DNA from: Numida meleagris
Lineage: Eukaryota; Chordata; Aves; Galliformes; Numididae
Length of the DNA: 64,000 bases
Direction: 5' to 3'
Assembly: GCF_002078875.1 (NCBI RefSeq)
Contig: NC_034421.1
Coordinates: 9,382,256-9,446,255 of the forward strand
Shown: positions 58,380-64,000 of the stretch, piece by piece
Layout of the letters: every line of letters begins with the position of its first letter
Numbering within the stretch: position 1 is the first letter of the stretch
Translations under genes and position numbers: made by a program
Notes under the pieces: generated by a model
What the model saw: the letters and a program-made list of their open reading frames with translations, nothing else
The model's database searches: none
Told to the model about the DNA's origin: nothing

Positions 58380-61214
58380 CTGCCAAAACAGAGCTGATTT
58401 GGTACCTTCTGCCAGTGTTTTTTGCCCTTGGTTCAAACTGACAAGTATGGTGCTCTGTGCAACATAAAGCTTGTCTGGCTTACACGTGATATTCAGCGTT
58501 TGCGGGTACCAACATTTGGCAGACAGTGTTTATTCATCTAATGAATCTCAGACTGAGTCACACCTTGTGGTGCCTATCTGGCATAAGACAAAGATGGAAA
58601 CTAATTTCACTAATGAGTGTTCCTACCACAATGCTTATAGTTGCTTCTCTGTGACGATGCAACCCTGTTTACCTATTTTTTTATTTTTTTTATTATGTAA
58701 AGACCTACACAAGTTAGAAATTGTTCAAAAAAAAAAGAGAATTTATCCTCAAATGAGCAAATGCTTGTTGTAAGTGATAGCTTGTAACAAAGTTCCAGAG
58801 GTTGAAGGGGAAGGAAAGCAGTGAGATTCGATCAGGTCAGCAGTATCCAGGACTTGTCAGTTTTTGGTCAGCGGCTTGGTAACACTTGGCTTCCTCACAA
58901 GGCAGCAGGTCCTATAAGCAAAGCAGCTGCTGACCTGCGTAAGCCTTTTTGCTTTAGCTCCACTTCCACCAGGTTCCGTGGGAACATGTTCACTGAGAAG
59001 ATATCACGCTGTTTCCTTCCTGGGAGCAGCTGGTTGTGATACAGTCATCGCAGGGAAAACCCCTACAAACAGTTAAGAGGTTTATTGTTAATCTTGTCCT
59101 AATCTGCAGCACAACCCCCCAAGTCACAAGCTCCTTTATCAGTCCTGTAGGCAGACTTCATCAGCTTCTGAGGCTATAATCCCCTGATGTGATCAATGTA
59201 CTTCAAGAATGAAAGTCTGGAGAACAAAAAAGTTCACCTGTTTAATTCCAATTCATATAACTACAGTTAGAAGTTTGCCCACTTTGTGCACAACAACCAT
59301 AGCTGCTTAGAAACAGCAGCAAAGAATTGCTGGAGCAAATCAGAGTACTGGTTCATCTAATGGACTAATCTCTAATGATGGTCTTTGATACAGAGTGTAA
59401 AAAAGACAGGAGGCTGTGAGACAGCTGAGGACTGCCTAAACTCCTTAGGTGAGCACCTGCTTCTGTGCTTCAGTTTTTGCGGATTCAAAATGAAGATAAG
59501 CTGCCCTACAGCAAAAAGAACAAGCAGAATGCACCAATGGGTAATGGAAGCACTGCAAAACTGATGTAAATGATGCACTTTGCAAGTGGAGGAAACCTGA
59601 AGCTTTCTCACCAGAAATTTTAAAGATCTTTATTCAGGACCTGCTGATATCAGTCTGTTCCTGACTTGTGCTGTCTCTGCGAAGTGAAAGTCATTGAACA
59701 TATATCTGAAAATGAACAGACTGGAAAAAAACTTCTTAGAAAAAATTGCTTCAAAGGAAGTTAAGTCTAATAGTTTGAGTCATTTTCTGATAAACATGTA
59801 TCTTTGAAGCTACTTCTTTAAGCTCTGCTCCTAATTACAAAATCTAGAGAATAGTGACAATGGTTGAACATGTGATGGATGAAGACTAATGCTTATTCTG
59901 ATATACTTTGGTTTCCCTCTGTCATGTCGCAGTTCAAGTTTTGTGACAGAGATACAGAGCCAGGCATGACAGGATCATGATTTTTGAATGGAGATTTTAG
60001 GTATGACCATTACAAAAATCAGAAGCAGTGGATGTGTACAAGCACTTCAGAGATTTAATTAAAAACAGACTATATACTGTCCCATCTTATGTAACCCTAG
60101 GCTACTTGCTGTGATATTCTACATTTAAATATGACTTCTTGCTATTAATTTGAATGCAAGAGCAGCACTAAGATCTTCTAGTTCAGTATTTTCCCTTCTA
60201 GTTCAGTATTTATGAACTATCTTATTTCTTTTCATTAGCATTTCTTCTTGTATTTTCAGCAGTGCTCTGAAAAGTGAGGCCCAATACTGTATTACAGGAG
60301 AGGAAAACCTTCACACACAGCCCTGCGCTGCAGCCCAAGATTCTCCCATCAGTTTTACAAGACTGTCTGTATATTCTATTAATTATTCTTTCATTATCCT
60401 TTTAGAATTGTTTTGTAAAAGTCATTCTGAATAATATAATTAAGCTGAGGTTCTGTTTCACGTAGGATGGACCATGTTAGGATTGTCCCAGCACTGCTCC
60501 TGTTCTCCATTATATACAACGTCAATCTTCGGATGGGTAAGACTTAAAAGTGAGTTTATTACCTCACAATTATAAGGACTCCACATTTTTATATCTCCTT
60601 CTGCCCACTAAGAACCTCACAATTCTTGAATCCAGCTTCTTAAGTCATTAAGTACTTCCTCTCCTTCAATATGCAGCAGTCTGTTATAGCTGTTGTAATT
60701 TCTGTGCTTATAGGCAGCTGGAATTTGCTATGGAGAATGTTCTTCCCATACATGCTTGAATAAGATGAGTGATATCCTCATGAGTTGTCAGAATGGGTCA
60801 CAAATAAATACTGCTCAGACTCTCAATGGTTGAGACGTCAGTAAAGAAAAACTGACCTTACTGTGGTCTTCTTAATCTACTTTGCATTTTTTGTTCTGCA
60901 CAGATGTCAAAGATTAAGTTTTATTATGGACTGACTATGTAAATGACTACTGGAGAGCTGCCTTGAATGGGTGGCTCTGTTTTCAGCTGCTGTTGGGTTA
61001 CATTCCACTCTCTTCTCTTCCTCACCTGCTCTCCACTGATGCACTTTGCACTATGTCACAATGCAATAAAGAAAAGTAAATCTTTAACAATGCAAAAAGA
61101 AAAAGCTGATTTACCAGACATGTACTTGGTTCCTGTTGGCTCATTATCTGTGATGTTTTGAGGTTTATTGCCACAGAGATTTAAACAATAGTGGGGAACC
61201 AAAGTGTTCAATTA
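58380..61214 (-). other. Region between the CARD exon and candidate CIITA promoters
   Basis: Non-coding as far as can be seen; holds the tandem duplication at 60175-60211. No repeat family was recognised with confidence. Confidence 0.6.
60175..60211. repeat. Two-copy 20-base tandem repeat
   Basis: CTTCTAGTTCAGTATTT occurs at 60175-60191 and again at 60195-60211, a simple tandem duplication in non-coding DNA. Confidence 0.85.
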
Positions 61215-61215
61215 C

Positions 61216-61415
61216 AGATCCCATTTTTCCACAAATGCCAGTGATATCTTCCTAGCAAGGTCCTCTCTGTCTTTTTCATGGAGAAAGGACTGGAGATACT
61301 CCTCGGACATCACATCTTCCTTCAGCATGAGGTTAAGCAATGCTTGGTCATCAGAAGCCATGGCACCCAAAAGAATCTTCCTTACTCTAGGCAGAATCTC
61401 CTTAAAAAGATTCAT
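61216..61415 (-). CDS. CIITA: CIITA type I first coding exon (CARD-like N-terminus)
   Basis: ATG at 61415-61413 opens MNLFKEILPRVRKILLGAMA, followed by LLNLMLKEDVMSEEYLQSFL and DREDLARKISLAFVEKWDL. This aligns along its length with the CARD-like N-terminus of mouse type I CIITA (MNHFQAIL..., LARKISLTLLEKGDL), the dendritic-cell/macrophage form. An in-frame upstream Met at 61466 is possible but MNLF fits the family. A donor CT|GTAATT ends the exon two bases into a codon; it is weaker than consensus, and the next in-frame codon after it is TAA. It lies 8 kb upstream of the common exon on the same strand, as expected for promoter I. Confidence 0.85.
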
Positions 61416-61503
61416 ACCTGCATCTGAAGATGCTTGAAGGATTTTTGAGCAAAACATGAACTTCAACTAAAATGAAAATTCACTCAGTCAGCATCAAAAA
61501 GAT

Positions 61504-61512
61504 GAAGTGAAA
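61504..61512 (+). promoter_or_regulatory. IRF-type element upstream of the CARD exon
   Basis: GAAGTGAAA, containing AAGTGA, lies 89 bases upstream of the CARD start codon. Myeloid CIITA promoter I in mammals depends on IRF8 and PU.1, so an IRF site is expected here. A nine-base match in A-rich DNA is weak evidence alone. Confidence 0.3.
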
Positions 61513-64000
61513 AAAAAAGTTGAGAGACTTTGGCCTGCAATAGCAGAGGTGTTTCCTCATTTGAGTTAGCCTTTAAATAACACTTCCAAGAACAAATAAC
61601 TTCTTCATGAAATGACAAAACAGCACAATTATTCCGAGCATTAATAAAAGACAATTTTCCAAATCAGCAACATGGTCACTTGAAGAAAAATATATATCAA
61701 AAATGTTTGTCTCGTTAATGAGGACTACTATAGCAGTATCTTTGGCTCCCAGTAGAGGTGAAGTGTGGACACACTAGTGGGCCCACCAAGGTCACTGCTA
61801 AATCAGAGCAGTACCAAAAGCTTCAGTGCAAAGCACATCCTTGCATGAGGGATAGATTTCAAACCTGGAGATTCCAATGCAGAATTAGAGGTTAGGTTAT
61901 GAATAAATTCTTCTTTCAGGAAAGCCAAACAAGTTGGAACCAGGGTAGAAAGTCTAGGCTTCTTTCAGTGGTGCTCAGTGCCAGGACAAGAGGCACTGGG
62001 CAAAACCCAGAGCACCCTCTCCATTCAAGTATTTATGGACATTGACAAGACCCCCTGAGCCTTCTCCAGGCTGAATAGCCCCGGTTCTCTCAGCTCCAAT
62101 CCCTTCATCGTTTTATGGCCCTATGTTGGGATTCTTTCCAGTATGTCCAGGTCTCTCCTGTACTGGGAGGTCCAGCACTGGACACAGCACTCCAGGTGCT
62201 GGCTCAGCAATGCCAAGCAGAGGGGAAGGCTCACCTCCCTCCACCTGCTGGCAATACTTCACCTAATACAGCCCAGAATACCAGAATAAGTGCTTCTTAA
62301 AGCTGATTCATTTTCCTTAACTTTATTTAAAAGTTTTTATTTACTGATCTATATGACCTGTTGCAGCAGCTGATGTTTAGGTGTTGTTTGTATTTTAGAA
62401 TACAAGTAAAAGGAGTTATAGAGATGGCAGTGGGTGAATAAACAATTACCTATTACTGACAATTTTGTTTATGCTATAGTTTTTTTCTACTTTGTTTTTA
62501 AGTATCTGATTGTTATAGCAAAATGTACAGCTTTAAAATAAATACTGGAGCAAAATTTCTAGGGCTGTTTGAAGGCTTCTAGATAGAATCTTTAAAATCC
62601 AGTCTACTGCGTGACTGCTAAACAAGTGTGTAGGCCAAGTATGGGATAAGGATTCAAATACCAAATATTTTTCTCTTTATTTGCTCCTCAGCTTCACTTC
62701 CTTGAATATAGCCATCATTTCTTTTCATCAGACACATATGAAATTGGAGCAATAATTCCTCCTAGCTAGAAACAATGCACTGAGAGGAACTTGCTATATC
62801 ATTATAAAAGTTTTAAGTACATAACTGCCAATTCTGGTTAAGATGTAAAATATCTTTGTAGAAGAAAATGATTTGATGCATTTTCTGGATGTTAATGTTT
62901 ATGTTCAGTAACATGAAATAGATGGAAAACATAGGAAAAATAAGCAAAGATTATATAGCAGTACAATTTTGTCTTGTAGTGCAAGTAGGTAACAAGCTCA
63001 AACTGTAACTATATAATCTGCAATTTATTTTCCTCATGGGAAAGTAAACCCCTTAGATTTTTCAGGCACGTTCATGTTTCACTCATCCCAAAGAATGTCT
63101 TTTAAATGTATTGTCCATTAAAGCTGCTGCCTACATTGACTCAAAACAGAAGAGAGAATATTTGTTGAAGTATGAGTAGGAATACGGTCCTACTCACTCA
63201 GAATAGCACTGAAAACAATCTTCTATCAACACAAAACTGTACTGAATCAGATGTCTACACTTATACATTACCATCTTGTGGAGCAGATCATATGCTGAAG
63301 GACTGCTCTCCAGACAGCTGGGAACTGCTTACTCTCACAGCAAATGTCAATGAGCGTCCTGCAGTGTGGGGAAGAGAGGCAGTCCCAGGCTTCTCCTGCC
63401 ATCTGTGCTCTTGAATGGGTGTGATTGATTAAAAACACAAGAAAAGGAAAAGGAAAAGGTATTGGCTCCATTATGTGGATATGGAGGTTTACAGAAAGTT
63501 TTTTTGGCATAATCAGTTATATTCAAGGCCTCTTTAGACAGCACTTCTGACTAAGTAAGCAAATTGCTTGTGATACATCATTGGGATTGCCACTTAAGCA
63601 CGAGGAAAGCAGATATTTTATGTTTCACACCTGACGCAGTTTCTCCCTGCAAATGTACCCAGGGAAAGCCCAGCAAAAGAGGTGATTATAGGCTTTTCAA
63701 CCCAAATACGATATATATTTCTTTTCTTTTATGCTGGATTGGAGACAGACCAAAAGTGGGATTGCCTTTGCACAGGTATTAGAGTATAGGGATTATAACT
63801 GATCCCTGTTTTACTCTTCCCACTCATTGTCAGGATTCCTGATTACCAAAAATGTCTGCAAGATCATCACCTGGGGGAAAGCATGCCTTCTTTACAGCTG
63901 TCCCCAGCTTTTGGTAGGCTGTAGGGAAAGATATCAAGCAAATAATATGCTAGAAGTATTCTCTGCCTTTGACTTCAAAACTGATTATCTTGTAGCTATG
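61513..64000. other. Upstream flank of CIITA
   Basis: Apart from the CR1 pieces (61957-62285) and a short AAAAGG-type repeat near 63440, I see no exon, RNA gene or known repeat. The next mammalian neighbours (TVP23A, NUBP1) are not in view. Confidence 0.6.
61957..62285 (-). mobile_element. CR1 LINE fragments, apparently two pieces in opposite orientation
   Basis: Bases about 62017-62285 read antisense CR1 on plus (CCCCTGAGCCTTCTCCAGGC, CCAGCACTGGACACAGCACT). Bases about 61957-62010 read sense CR1 (TTCAGTGGTGCTCAGTGCCA, GGACAAGAGGCACTGGGCAA). The inversion between them suggests two insertions or an inverted 5' end. Confidence 0.75.

Noticed and set aside
58360..58440. A STAT1 (TTCNNNGAA) site beside the E-box
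   Set aside because: No sequence next to the E-box fits the palindrome; only a vague TTTGTAA is present.

Overview
The window is vertebrate nuclear DNA, almost certainly from a bird and probably a galliform such as chicken. It holds long AT-rich introns, one dense CpG island, GT-AG exons, and interspersed repeats that are nearly all CR1 LINE fragments ending in ATTCTATG-type units. It carries three genes in an order also known from mammals: CLEC16A (minus strand, left), DEXI (plus strand, centre) and CIITA (minus strand, right). Exons were found by translating both strands, placing splice sites by hand and checking that reading phase carries from exon to exon.

Layout. 1-22125: the 5' half of CLEC16A, twelve coding exons giving the first ~508 residues; the gene runs off the left edge. 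About 21470-23830: a CpG island that should act as a head-to-head promoter for CLEC16A and DEXI, with ten perfect copies of a CACGG pentamer. 23221-23502: the single-exon DEXI coding region. 23503-36027: a gene-poor convergent space between DEXI and CIITA, with a strong hairpin at 24879-24955 and a CR1 tail. 36028-53329: eighteen coding exons of CIITA, whose phases close perfectly to give 1,109 residues: acidic activation region, Ser/Thr-rich region, NACHT ATPase and leucine-rich repeats. 53330-61500: the CIITA 5' region, with two candidate first exons near 58.1-58.3 kb beside interferon-type motifs and, at 61216-61415, an exon for a CARD-like N-terminus as in mammalian type I (dendritic-cell) CIITA. 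61500-64000: no gene seen.

Biology. CIITA is the non-DNA-binding master co-activator of MHC class II genes. CLEC16A is an endosomal/autophagy-mitophagy regulator. DEXI is a small membrane protein. The trio is a conserved neighbourhood linked to autoimmunity in mammals. The most interesting observations are the decayed partial duplicate of CLEC16A exon 3 inside intron 4, the bird version of the multi-promoter CIITA 5' end (CARD exon plus E-box/IRF-type elements), a reading-frame gap between the CARD exon and the common exon, and the 28-bp-arm hairpin downstream of DEXI.
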